Shown here piece after piece: positions 53,235 to 64,000 of a DNA stretch of 64,000 nt. Numbering within the stretch: the first letter of the stretch is position 1; each line of letters starts with the position of its first letter. The position numbers were made by a program, and so were the translations under genes. The DNA is from Siphonodentalium dalli (lineage: Eukaryota > Mollusca > Scaphopoda > Gadilida > Siphonodentaliidae), in NCBI GenBank assembly GCA_032622095.1, contig CP136064.1, positions 188,155,794 to 188,219,793 of the forward strand, read 5' to 3'. The notes below the pieces were generated by a model that was given only the letters and a program-made list of their open reading frames with translations, had not been told where the DNA came from and did no database searches.

Positions 53235-53744
53235 ACCAGTGACATTATAGAATTATTGGATTTTTCTATCACAGATTTGGCATCAAAATCAGCTAAAATT
53301 AACTTTTCAGGTTTGGACCATTGTTTTCAAGTAAAATGGAACTATCATTGGTATCAAAGGTGTTTATTATACTATTCTGTCCTAAATATGTCACACTGAT
53401 GTGTTTTGTAGACAAATTACCCAAGATGGCTTGCAAATGGTAACCAGATTTGGTAAAAAAAAGAGTAGATTTTCCACATATACATTATTCTCTGCTGTTC
53501 CGAAAAAGTAGCAAATTGTGACTCTGTTGGTTATCAACCATGTTACTAATCAACTTACAACTAAAATTAATGTTATATTCTGGTTGTCACAGTACCTTAT
53601 GAGTTATGACAAATTAATTTTAAAGGTTGCAGTGTGGAATTTTGCCAAAAGTGTCTCTGGCCAGGTTTTGAAAGGAAATGCACAGAAACGGAACTGAGCG
53701 GGAGCATATTATTTGGCTACTGTTGCACATTAGCATCAACATTG

Positions 53745-55890
53745 ATTGACTTAATAATGGTGTATGTCGAAATGGCAGCCAGGAAGTGACTGTGTGGTGA
53801 TGTGAGGTAAATAGTTATACAAGGAGTGGCTATATGGTAATGGGTGGGGTCCACATTGAGATGTATGGATGTATAAGGATAGGTCATGTGCGAGGTGAAT
53901 ATGTATACATGGAAGCTGCATGGAGTGGCTATAATATATGGTCATTGAAGTGGTGCATGGGTATAAAAAGAGTAGCTACATAGTTTTCTGTGTTGTTTAT
54001 GTATATATGGAGTGACTGTATGGTCATGTCTGGGATGCACAGGTGCACCTTGGGTGGCTGTATAGTCATGGCTGGGTTTATATGTATACATATGATATGT
54101 TGGCTGTATGATCATGGGTAGGGTGTATGGACAAACAGGGAGCGGTTGAATGCTTATGGGCAATGTGTATAGGTATACGTGGAATGACTATGATCATGAT
54201 TGTTGAAGTGTATATGTATACCTGTGTAGATGGTTGGTCATTGGCTGGCGTATGAGTACATATGAAGTTCCATTGTGGTATGGATGTATATGGATGTATA
54301 TGATTATTTTCTGTTGCTGATATATTGTCATAGGTGTGTGTATATGTATACAGGGAGTAGATGTATGCTCATGGATGGTGTTTATTAGTATACAGCGAGT
54401 GGCTGAATTGTCATGGGTGAGGTCACTGATGTGTATATGCAAGTATGGAGTGTACAAATGGCCATGTGTGAAGGGTATTGATATATACATCCAATGTTAG
54501 GGTGTATATGTATACATGGAGTGAAGCTATGGTCAAGTGCGGGGTGTATATGAATATTGTGAGTGGCTATATTGCCATGTATATGACAAATAGGTATACA
54601 GGGAGTGACCATAGGGCCAATGGTGGAGTGGATATGTATACAAGGTGTGACTGTGTGGTCACAAATGTGGTGTATAAGTATACAGTGTGTGGCTGAATTA
54701 TCATGGGTGAGGTGTATATCCAAGTCTGGAGTGCATAAATGGTCGTGTGTACATGGTATAAGAATATATTGACGGGCTGTATCGCCATGGGTGTGGCGAA
54801 TAGGTGTACAGGGAGTGACCGTATGGCCAAATGGTATAGTGAATAGGTATACACGGAATGACTGCATGCATGGTAATACATTTGGTGTATGATTGTCATG
54901 GGTGAGGTGTATATTCAAGCCTGGAGTGTATGAACGGCCGAGTGTTCGTGGTCATGGTATATATAGAAGGGCTGTATGGCCATTGGTAGGGTGCATATAT
55001 ATACTTGCAGTGACTCAATTGGTTATGGGAGTGGTGTATATGTATATATTGAGTGGCTATATGGCCGAGGTGACTAGGTATACAGGGAGTGAGTGACCTT
55101 TAGCCAATGGTGGAGTGAATAGGTATAAAAGGAGTGACTGTATGGTAATACATTTGGTGTATCATTTCCAAGGTGAGGTGTATATTCAAGCCTGGAGTGT
55201 GTGAATGGCCGAGTGTGCGGGCTATTGGTATATATAGAAGGCTGTATGGCCATTGGTGGGGTGCATATGCATACTTGGAGTAAATTATATCTTGAGTGGC
55301 TATATGGCCAAGGGTGTGGCGACTACGTATACAGGGAGTGACCATATGGCCAATGGTGGAGTGAATAGGTATGCAAGGAGTGACTGTATGGTCATAAATG
55401 TGGTGTATGATTACCATGGGTGAGGTGTATATTCACGCCTGGAGTGTATGGCCAAGTGTACGGGGCATTGTTCAATATAGAAAGGCTGTATGGCCATTGG
55501 TGGGGTGTATTATGTATACTTGGAGACAATGGAGTGACTCTATGATTATGGGTTTGGTGTATACTAGTATGTATATCTTGAGTGGCCATATGGTGATGGT
55601 GTGGCGAATGTGTATACAGGGAGTGACTATGGCCAATGGTGGAGTGAATAGGTATGCAGAGAGTGACTGAATGGTCATACATGTGGTGTATGCTTGTCAT
55701 GGGTGAGGTGCATATTAAAGCCTGGAGTGTATGAATGGCCGGTTTGCAGGGTATCAAAAGGGTTTTGTGGCCATTGATGTTATACTATGTACACATGGAG
55801 TGACTCTGGTCAGGAGTGGAGTGTATATGTATACCTTGAGTGGCTATATGGGCATGGGTGTGACCAATATGTATACACGCTCATTCTTTG
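53745..55890. repeat. Minisatellite in the 4.6-kb element
   Basis: About 45 imperfect units of roughly 45-50 bp use the words GTGTATATGTATACA, GGAGTGACT, GTATGG(T/C)CA and ATGGGTG. Larger repeats of 200-290 bp are marked by GAGGTGTATATTCAAGCCTGGAGTGTATG (near 54705, 54903, 55173, 55421, 55706). Several unrelated-frame ORFs on the minus strand are the repeat translated. Confidence 0.9.
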
Positions 55891-57212
55891 GTCATGTCAT
55901 GACTCATCAGGCATACATAATTTTAAGACCAATCATCTTCATTGGAATCAGCTAAAAAAAATGTATTTTACCTCAAATATTCGTAAGTTTGTAAACATGA
56001 CCACAGATTGTCAATTGGATTATTTTACTGGGTTGTAGTTACCTAGCAAACATTGCTAAAGAGACAATGAATGTCGGATCGATGAAAACCAGATAACTAT
56101 CGATTCCATGGTAGTACACATAGTGTTAAGTATTTCTGCCAGGCATTTAGTAATTTACAAAGTGTTATGACCAGTGAAGATTTATAATAAATTGGAGGGT
56201 GAGCCCCTAGCAATGGTCCGATTACCACCTGCTATCCTTAGTAATTCTGTATCAGTTATACAATATACACTTCATAATGTGTGGGCACACGTTAAAGGTC
56301 CTGTAGACTAACTTGTTGTGCAGTTTAGCCCCGAAACATCACCGAGAAGGCCTCAAAATGTCACTGAGAAAAAAAGTGTAGCTGCATAGTAATGGTTGTT
56401 ATGGACAACATGATATAAATTGATGTCACACACCATGGTATGTCATAATATGTCACAACTAAACCTCCAATATGTAATTAACAACTACTACAGTTCAATT
56501 AAATGCGGTAAATCATCCGCATAGAGACATTTTATTATTTCGGGTAGATGCCTAGCAACCCTTGTTAAGGAGAGTCCCATCTCGATAAAATAGTAACAAT
56601 TAATAAAGGTGCGTCAGAAATGTTAGTATTCAATGTATATAAGATAGAATGGTCAATTTTGTTTATCAGCCACAACTTGCATTATAGTCATTGATGCTTT
56701 TGAAATTTAAAAAATAATATGGGTTGGTCTCTTAAGAATGGTCGCAATGACACCTTCCAACCATAGCAACTATCCCTCCCTATATAATATACACTGTGTG
56801 GTGTATTAGCGTATATAAAATGTATTTCAGACTAATCTACCACCAATTCTGGTACCAAAATGTCAGAGAAGAGTGCCAAATATACAATTTACTGTCTGGG
56901 TAGCTGCATAGCAACGGTTGTTATGGTCATTATGATAGGAAACAAGGTCACAAGTCTTTGTAATTGATCCTATGTCACAAATAAAACTCAAATATGCAAT
57001 CCACAACAACTAACGTTGAATGAAATACTGTAATCCATCCTTATATGAGCATTTTATACTTTCGGGTAGTTGCCTAGCAACCGTTGCTAAGCGGGGCCAA
57101 ATCTTGATGGGGTCAATATCTGAAAATGATCAGTATGACCTAAGGAACTTATGTGCCAAGATTCATGCTTTTATCATAATTTGTGCAATTCTAACACCAA
57201 GCGCCTGGACTA

Positions 57213-58060
57213 TCACAAGAAAATATCGAATGACGATACATATATTTACAAACATTGCAAATAATGTTATTGGGACGAAAAGTCGCAAGACTTGTTCCGT
57301 ATTATGATGATGGTGATGATATAATTGATAGAACAAACCATATGATGACGATCGTGTCGTTATTTGTTTAAAATACGTATCAATTGACATATACGCACCG
57401 TTCACTCATTAAAATCAACCTATTTTGACCATTTCAGGGGATCTCCGCGAATTCGGGGAACTCCGCAAATAGGGACCTACTCCAAATTGTCACACCGATT
57501 AGCACCTAATTAACGAACCGGTGGCTGACTCTGCTGTATCCGACTAACCTCTTTAAAATACGTATCAATTGAGATATACGCACCTGTTCTCTCATTAAAA
57601 TCAACATATTTCGACCAATTTGGGGGACTTCCGCGAATTCGGGACATCCGCAAATGTAATCTCCGCAAATAGGGGACCTACAGCAAATTGTCACACCGAT
57701 CAGTACCTAATTAACGAACCGGTGGCTAATTCGGCTGTCTCCGACTCTACACTCTTTAAAATACGTATCAATTGACATATACGCATTTTCCAAATTATCT
57801 TTTCATTTCTTCTATTTGTAATTGGCATAGCTTATCACAAACCAAAATAAACGACAATAAACGAAATTGAAATTCCAACTTTTGCTGATTCGGGGTCGCA
57901 CTACAACTTTTGATGCGTCCCAAAACAACCGGACTCTGTGTGGCACTACAACTTTTAATGCGTCCCAAATAAACCCATAATCTATCAATAAAACGCCCAG
58001 CGAACCATAGGTCTATAGATTTGTACATTAGTATACACCCGAGGGCGTAATAACTTATGA
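57213..58060. repeat. Host repeat with ~195-215-bp satellite units
   Basis: This continues the locus homologous to 6811-7430. From 57365 two tandem units share AAATACGTATCAATTGA(C/G)ATATACGCAC, CATTAAAATCAAC, ACTTCCGCGAATTCGGG or similar, CCGCAAAT, CAAATTGTCACACCGAT, CCTAATTAACGAACCGGTGGCT and GTCTCCGACT; a third begins at about 57758. After 57840 the AAACGACAATAAACG repeat seen at 12370 follows. Confidence 0.8.
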
Positions 58061-58254
58061 TTCATACGTCAGAATTCAACTGTGTGTTGTTTGACAATCT
58101 GACCGTAATCAACATATATATAATATATAAACAAGGCAGAATCAACCACGTGGCTTTTAGTGATGTTCACTTTGATATCACTCAAAATAAGAAAATAAGA
58201 ATTATTATCCCGAAAAAGTACACTAAACCCCGCCATTTATGGGACCATCTCTTT

Positions 58255-58467
58255 TATACTCAACAGAATATACCATATGCTAACAGATGAATGAATTTGA
58301 GCCATGTGTTAGTGCAAAAATACACTCATGTGCTCTATGAACAATGCAAACAACATAAACTCGTTTTCATTATAACTTTAATTGCATTATTCTACAACAC
58401 ATGAGTGTATTTTTGCACTAATCCAAAGCAACTTCATTCATTTGTTGCATATATTCTGTTGAGTATA
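58255..58467. mobile_element. Palindromic TA-type MITE, 213 bp
   Basis: The outer arms TATACTCAACAGAATATA / TATATTCTGTTGAGTATA and the inner arms TAGTGCAAAAATACACTCATG / CATGAGTGTATTTTTGCACTA make a nearly complete fold-back, with a TA at each end. There is no ORF. The structure fits a Tc1/mariner-type MITE. Confidence 0.85.
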
Positions 58468-60150
58468 CAAGACAGTCAATGACTGTGGGGTCGAGGACCA
58501 GACTGTAAAGACGGAGAAGGCTGGGACTCAGAAGACTACAATAGTCAGTACGTTGTTATAACGTAATTAGATTTTCAAAATTTTAAATTTAAAATTAAAC
58601 AATTTATTTTTATTTTTTTTAAAATGAGCAGGAGTAAAATCTAAATGTCATTTTTTTTTTTCGGTTAAATTGAGCAAGGAGTTAAATCTAAAAAATTAAA
58701 TCAAAATTTTGTTTTAAAGATAATTACCCTGGCTCTGCCCATGTTTGCCCAGTGACTCCATTTTAACAGATCTGAACCCCAGTAAACCAATTAGGACCCT
58801 CCATGCCAAGTATAAGCTTAATAGGCCCAATACTTCTTGGGAAGAAGTTGTTTTAAGACTTACTCTGGAGGGAAATAGTTATGGCCCTGGCTTCGCAACT
58901 ATTTAACTTGGTGACAAATATGATTATGAGTCACCTAGGGAACATCTACACCAAATATGAACCCATTCGGTCTTATGGGTCTGGAGAAGATGTTCAAACA
59001 ATTGTTGATGGATGGACGGATGATGGACGAGGCACTCCACAGGAGATTTTGCCTCAGGTGAGCTTAAAACTATAATCACGGTAAGCTATATATCAGTACC
59101 AAACTTGAACTCAACAACTCAAATAGTTTGTTCTATGGAGGGGGGTTAAAGTTTTTGGAGTGAGTGGCTGATTCTTAAACTTATAAAGCTGTCTCTATTA
59201 GAAATAGTCTCAATCAACAAAAGATGGTCCACACAAACTACAGAACCATTCATAGGTAGAAATTAATTCACTGAAAGGAAGTGTTAAAACTGTATAAACG
59301 ACATGTATATTTTTACTGACCCACCATTTGAACAAATCCCTATACCAGTAATAGATTATAGACAGAAGGCTCCTGGGAATACATTTGACATTAAATTAAA
59401 CAATTAATTACCAGAAACAAAACTCTGGCTGGAGAGAGCTGTGTGCTTGTTGATACTACACTGTCAGATTTGACATGTGGATAATTATCATCAACAGAGC
59501 AGACTGGTATGCTGACCTGTATTATTTTCACTGTAAGAGATAATATTCTAGCATACGCATGGTGTGTCACATTGTGACTGTATATATTTAAAATAAGTGA
59601 TTGATAACAGGGATGCTAGAAGCACCAATGGGCAAGGGTGAGGGGGTTCTTTAATATTTGTGTCTTTAATAATTAACTTTAAAAAAATATTATTATTGAA
59701 ATAAATAAAAAAACAAATTTAATTTTAAATTAAATTTTTTTCTTCTTTTAAATAGAGCAAACACCCACATTTGACCCAGTGACCTCATTTGAACAAATCT
59801 GAATACCAGTCACCTAGGGAACATCCACACCATTTATGATCCCATTCAGTCCTATGGATCTGGAGAAGATGTTCAATAACCCTTTATACCAAATATGAAC
59901 CCATTCGGCCTGATGCTACTTGAGAAAAGTTGTTTTAAGAATTACTATGGAGGGAAAGAGTTATGGCCCTGGCTTCGCAACTATTTGACCCAGTAACCTC
60001 ATTTGAACAATCTGAATACCAGTCACCTAGGGAACATCCACACCATTTATGATCCCATTCAGTCCTATGGATCTGGAGAAGATGTTTAAAGAATTGTTGA
60101 CGGACGAGGAGTGATGACTATAGCTCCACCAGAGACTTCGTCTCAGGTGA
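58468..60150. repeat. Diverged repeats around TCACCTAGGGAACATC
   Basis: The block GAGTCACCTAGGGAACATC, CACCA, CCCATTC(G/A)GTC, TATGG(G/A)TCTGGAGAAGATGTT occurs near 58930, 59812 and 60027. Two of the copies end in CAGGTGAGCT, which imitates a splice donor. The rest is AT-rich, and no gene is supported. Confidence 0.6.
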
Positions 60151-61340
60151 GCTAAAAAGAAGATGGTCCCACAAATGGTCGGATTTAGTGTACAGCCCCC
60201 ATTTAAGTTGGAAATTTACAACTGGTCTTCCAAGCTCAACAACTTTTGGAAATTTGCAATCTAACATCACCCATAAAGTGAAAATTTGTGACCAACATGG
60301 CATCCCCCATAAAGTACTAAAATGGCCATTTTGGTCTAACAACTTAACCAAAAGTAGGAAAATATGCGACTGTTGGTCTAATAACAACACATTTTCCATT
60401 GAATACTGGTTTGAAAATCAAACTATGAGAACAATTCTAACCTATTGTTGTGTGAAAATCAAAATACAACTAATGTTGTATCAGGGCATGAAATTTCCAG
60501 CTGTTGAAAATCTTGATAAAAGTAGGGGGGGGGGGGGTCAAAACTCCAACCCCTCCCCATTGCCCCTAATATTGAGGTTGTCACAGGTTCGAACCCCGAT
60601 ATGGGGGAAAGTCGGGATTGATTTTCAAGCTTGATCTGAGTTGAGGGATATCTCAATGTGCCATTACGATCAATACACGGCAATTTCGATAAGAAATGAG
60701 AATTTGTTCACGCTCACTGAATTAAGCACATTTGAAGCAATGGACACTCACACTGAGTCGGTACCTCCATAACTCTGATATATATATAAACAAGTAGGAT
60801 ATGTCTGTCCGTCTGTCTGTTCTCGATTTTGGAACAATTTCAACCAACATTATGTTGATACGGGGCATGCAATCAAGCCATTCACTAACCATACAATAAA
60901 ATTAATGAGTATCTGGGACTATTATGCATATAATATAGCATTTATTTGATTCGCCTGAAAACAGTACAAAAACAAACTTGATGACAAGCAAGGCTAAAAA
61001 TAATTTTTTTTACTGACTGTCAAATTGACAGGCACCAAATGGACGGTGTTGGTCATTTCAAAATGTTGCCTGTCAAAACTCAGATATTCTGTATGAGACA
61101 GTATTTAAATTTCCAATCGACTTCTTATTCATCAATGATGTGCACATTTTAGTGAGCGTCTAATCGCCATCCAGAAAAAAACCCATGTTATTTTTGTTTT
61201 CAAAAGTTCAAAAACTTTACGTCGATTAATAAATACACATACAATTCACAAATGACATAATTATGTTCACTCTGAATTGAATCGGAAATTAAAAAACTAT
61301 TTTTTACTTTCAATGTCTAATTTGGCCAGTAGTGGCCCAT
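60151..61340. other. No gene; poly-G run and tRNA-like B box
   Basis: A G-run lies at about 60526-60537. GGTTCGAACCCC at about 60587-60598 matches a tRNA T-arm, but no full cloverleaf can be built around it. The two antiparallel ORFs at 60118-60634 contradict each other and show no motif. Confidence 0.45.
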
Positions 61341-61344
61341 ATAA

Positions 61345-61775
61345 AAATCCCCCTTGGTGAAACCATGGTTTCACCAAGGTACCACCTTGGTTCACCATGG
61401 TGACATCTTGGTTCACCATGGTGGTAGCACAGTAAAGTGGCATCACGGTGAAAACACCACGGTGGTACTAAGGTGGTATCACGGTGGTAGCACAGTAAAG
61501 TTTTTGTACCAAGGTGAAACCATGGTGGCACCAAGGTGGTACCACGGTGGTAGCACACTAAAGTCTTTGTACCAAGGTAAAACCATGGTGGCACCAAACC
61601 CGACCAAGGTATCACCATGGTGGTAGCACAGTATGGTTTTTCTACCAAGGTGACACCAAGGTATCACCACGGTGGTAGCACAGTAAAGTTTTTCTACCAA
61701 GGTGAACCATGGTATCACCAAGTATAACCACGGTGGTATCACAGCACCAGTGAAGTTTTCAATCAAGGTACCACT
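61345..61775. repeat. CCATGGTGGTACC-type minisatellite
   Basis: Units of about 60-75 bp are built from ACCAAGGTG, AAACCATGG, TGGTACCACGGTGGTAGCACA and GTAAAGT(T/C)TTTGTACC. The words are nearly self-complementary (CCATGG, GGTACC), so ORFs appear on both strands as artefacts. Confidence 0.9.
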
Positions 61776-63860
61776 ATTACATTTCACTTTGACCTTCAAC
61801 CACAATGCTATTTACCATGTTGTGGGTCTCATGCATGCGCATCTACAATGGTATTTACATACTTCGATTAATTTATTATTTACAATATATACAATGGTAT
61901 ATGGTGAGTCATTGTTTAAGAATGTTTAGATCGAGGAAGATATTATTAATTATAATTATAAATGATATCTCAGTTATAACTTTTAACGAACAAACGTATA
62001 TAATGTAATAATTAATATGAATATGTTTTATTATGGAATAAATATACAAACTGAATGGAGTTGTTTGGAAGACTTTGTTTACCTTTAATACATCTTTTAT
62101 AATGTTATAATTTAGTACTGTTTGCTTCCAACACAACAGGCAATATTTATCAATATGTACAATTTACATCTCACAATTACGTATTTTAGATATTTCCACA
62201 ATTATGACTCTTTTCGGAGAAAAACAGCTCTGGTTTGAAAATCTAAGATACGGTACACAAATACGTTATTAATTTCCCGGAAGGTTTACATGGGCTCGCA
62301 TTGTCCTCCTGGAGTCCATATCTGATCTGGTGCTTCGTGGAATACCTGTTTCAATAGTGATGATATAATATGCTCACTTTTTGTAAAATTCAACTTCGGT
62401 CAAACTGGCCGAAATATATTTTAACAGTGTTTATTGGCGGTGCGTATGTCCTTACATGCAATAGAGTCATATTCATTCATCATATTCATTCCGTCATATT
62501 CATGCCGTCATATTCGTTCGTCATATTCATTCATCATATTCATTCCGTCACTCCGTTCGTCACATTTAGTCATCGTAATTTCTCATATTCATTCAAGTTC
62601 ATGTTAATGTTCTTATGTTTTTATTCTTGTTATCAACGAAATAAATAATTATCACTACTACCCAACTATCCAATCTCTATCATGGCCACCCTTAGAGAGA
62701 TAGAGAGAAAGGGGAGGGAGAGAGAACGCAAGCAAAAAACACACCAAAGAAAACAACTTAAATAAGGCATTATGGTACGAGGTTAATAGTACGAAATTGT
62801 GGGATCCCGAAATTGTGCTTCCGGTTTACGACCCATGTGCGTTTTGTTGTTCAAGGAAACATTTCTTGTTTTAGCTAATAATTAGACCTAACTGGCTTCT
62901 CAATAACCTGGAATATTGCCAGCACTGTGTGGATTATGGTTGTGCATGGACGGGACAAGATGATATATAACCTCGAAAAAATAACGGGCGATAACATTTA
63001 TCAGCAATTTTCGGTGAACTGAGAAGACCAAGTTCAAAAGTCATTGAGTGCAGTGTGGTTACATGTTGCATGTACAACAGTATTGTGAATTACAAAAGAC
63101 AGATACTTAAATTTCACATCATTATAAACCGCCCAATTAATTCACAACAGTCAAACACTGGTGACTTTGATTACGAGACATCCAATTCTGTAGAAATTAG
63201 TCAGAGTTATGACGTCACAGATCAGTCATGAGTCAGTAACAAGTTTGATGGCTACAACGTACAAGTACCTCTGGAAAGGACGATTGATCATATTCTTCAA
63301 TTTTCATCGAAACGTGATTTGAGAACCATGTCGCCCAGTTACGGAGTCTGCTATTCTTTTGATCGAAACGGCTGCGATGCTGTGATTTTGTTCTGATATA
63401 TTTATGGAATGGTGGATAATCTCGGAGATACGGATCCAATTCTGGGACACATGTTATAACTGAATCAATCGCAAGCTTTTAGTAACGTACTACAGCTACG
63501 CTCTAATTAATCATCCCCCTTTAACAAGGTTGTAGGGCGTTAATGACACCGGTTATACCATACCGCCGTTCAACCATGGTCAAGTGGTTGATATGTGGCA
63601 ACCGCAGAGGCGCAGATAATCTTTATACAGTTTTATTTAAATAATAATATTTTGCGACCACTGTACTCTGCACTAATTTTTCACATGGACACCTTGTAAA
63701 CACCCAGTCCAGCTTTTCGTCAGTGCCATGCACCATATTAACTATACACAAAACAATATTTCAATTAATAATTTGTTTACGGTTTAATTAACATTCAAAG
63801 TTGGTCACATGACCGACATTCGCAACTACTGGTAATATCGGTGGCCAATCAATGTTGTTC
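61776..63860. other. No gene; short CATATTCATTC tandem run at 62460-62600
   Basis: AT-rich DNA. At about 62465-62600, (C)GTCATATTCATTC units of 15-18 bp repeat about seven times. GAGAGAGA-type purine runs lie near 62694-62725. No convincing ORF. Confidence 0.55.
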
Positions 63861-64000
63861 AGGGGGGGGGGGTCAATTAGAGCTTTAGCTCTATACATAC
63901 ATGAACATGTAGACCATTCCAATGTCCATATGCTTCATGTTCTTATCAAAACATGTCTGGCTACATGTGTGGTTATCATTCTGAGCAATTCGGCCATTTC
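63861..64000. other. Window end; poly-G run, nothing else seen
   Basis: A G-run at about 63862-63871 and unique DNA. No feature can be supported. Confidence 0.5.

Larger units (their letters stand above)
52599..57212. mobile_element. 4.6-kb long-TIR element carrying a minisatellite
   Basis: The ends TAGTCCAGGCGCTTGGTG and CACCAAGCGCCTGGACTA start inverted repeats of about 630 bp (52599-53234 and about 56586-57212). The flanking 3-bp TCA is present on both sides. The related locus at 6811-6826 reads GTGACTCACAAGAAAA without the element and so proves the insertion. The centre carries a 2.1-kb minisatellite. No transposase is visible, so it is mobilised by others. The superfamily is uncertain because a 3-bp duplication with this terminus is not one I recognise. 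Confidence 0.9.

Noticed and set aside
53751-55757. Long His/Thr/Pro-rich ORFs on the minus strand
   Set aside because: They are the minisatellite translated in several frames, with no start context or domain.
60587-60598. tRNA gene suggested by GGTTCGAACCCC
   Set aside because: Only the T-arm word is present; no acceptor, D or anticodon arms could be placed around it.
61310-61805. Tyr/Trp/His-rich ORFs on both strands
   Set aside because: They come from the CCATGGTGGTACC minisatellite, which is near self-complementary.

Overview
The window is non-coding-rich animal DNA. It has GT-AG introns, microsatellites, many families of inverted-repeat MITEs, minisatellites and LINE remnants. Its dominant feature is one large virus-like DNA transposon of the Maverick/Polinton class at 18088-42472 (24,385 bp). 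Repeat style (tandem units containing AAGATGGCCGCC, palindromic MITEs, TTAA and hAT MITEs) and a Polinton with a chromodomain integrase suggest a marine invertebrate, perhaps a mollusc. The species guess is weak.

Polinton layout: matching inverted ends begin AGTAGTACGGGGG, and a degenerate 6-bp target duplication lies in a host satellite. The TIRs are about 1.4 kb and are built partly from 341-bp subrepeats. The left, plus-strand block holds protein-primed DNA polymerase B, a protein with two PC4-like domains, and a TATA-binding-protein (TBP)-like protein. The right, minus-strand block is compact, with short gaps or overlaps: packaging ATPase, two small proteins, chromodomain integrase, a membrane protein, penton-like minor capsid, a small basic protein, double-jelly-roll major capsid and an adenain-like protease.

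The copy is dead. PolB carries two TGA stops, a TAA stop, a frameshift and a 5.4-kb block of inserted host repeats. The major capsid gene has a frameshift and a stop. A hAT element with remnant transposase exons sits in codon 4 of another gene, and a TTAA MITE lies between the two blocks. Removing the three larger insertions leaves about 16.8 kb, a normal Polinton size.

The most novel signal is an apparent transcription module. It consists of a TBP-like protein with all four DNA-kinking Phe positions kept, a tandem PC4-like protein, a TATA-bearing promoter block before the PC4 gene that is homologous to part of the TIR, TATA boxes in the TIR subrepeats, and a recurring ATAAAGAGCGTT motif. TBP and PC4 are not in the Polinton core gene set I know.

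Flanks: 1-18087 and 42473-64000 contain no clear intact host gene. The best candidate is a DegT/DnrJ/EryC1-type aminotransferase exon at 9032-9991 (minus), frameshifted at its PLP-lysine site. The rest is transposons and tandem repeats. Three insertions can be read against an uninserted relative or the surrounding repeat: the TTAA MITE 6178-6646, the TA MITE 16128-17321, and a 4.6-kb long-TIR element 52599-57212 that carries a minisatellite.
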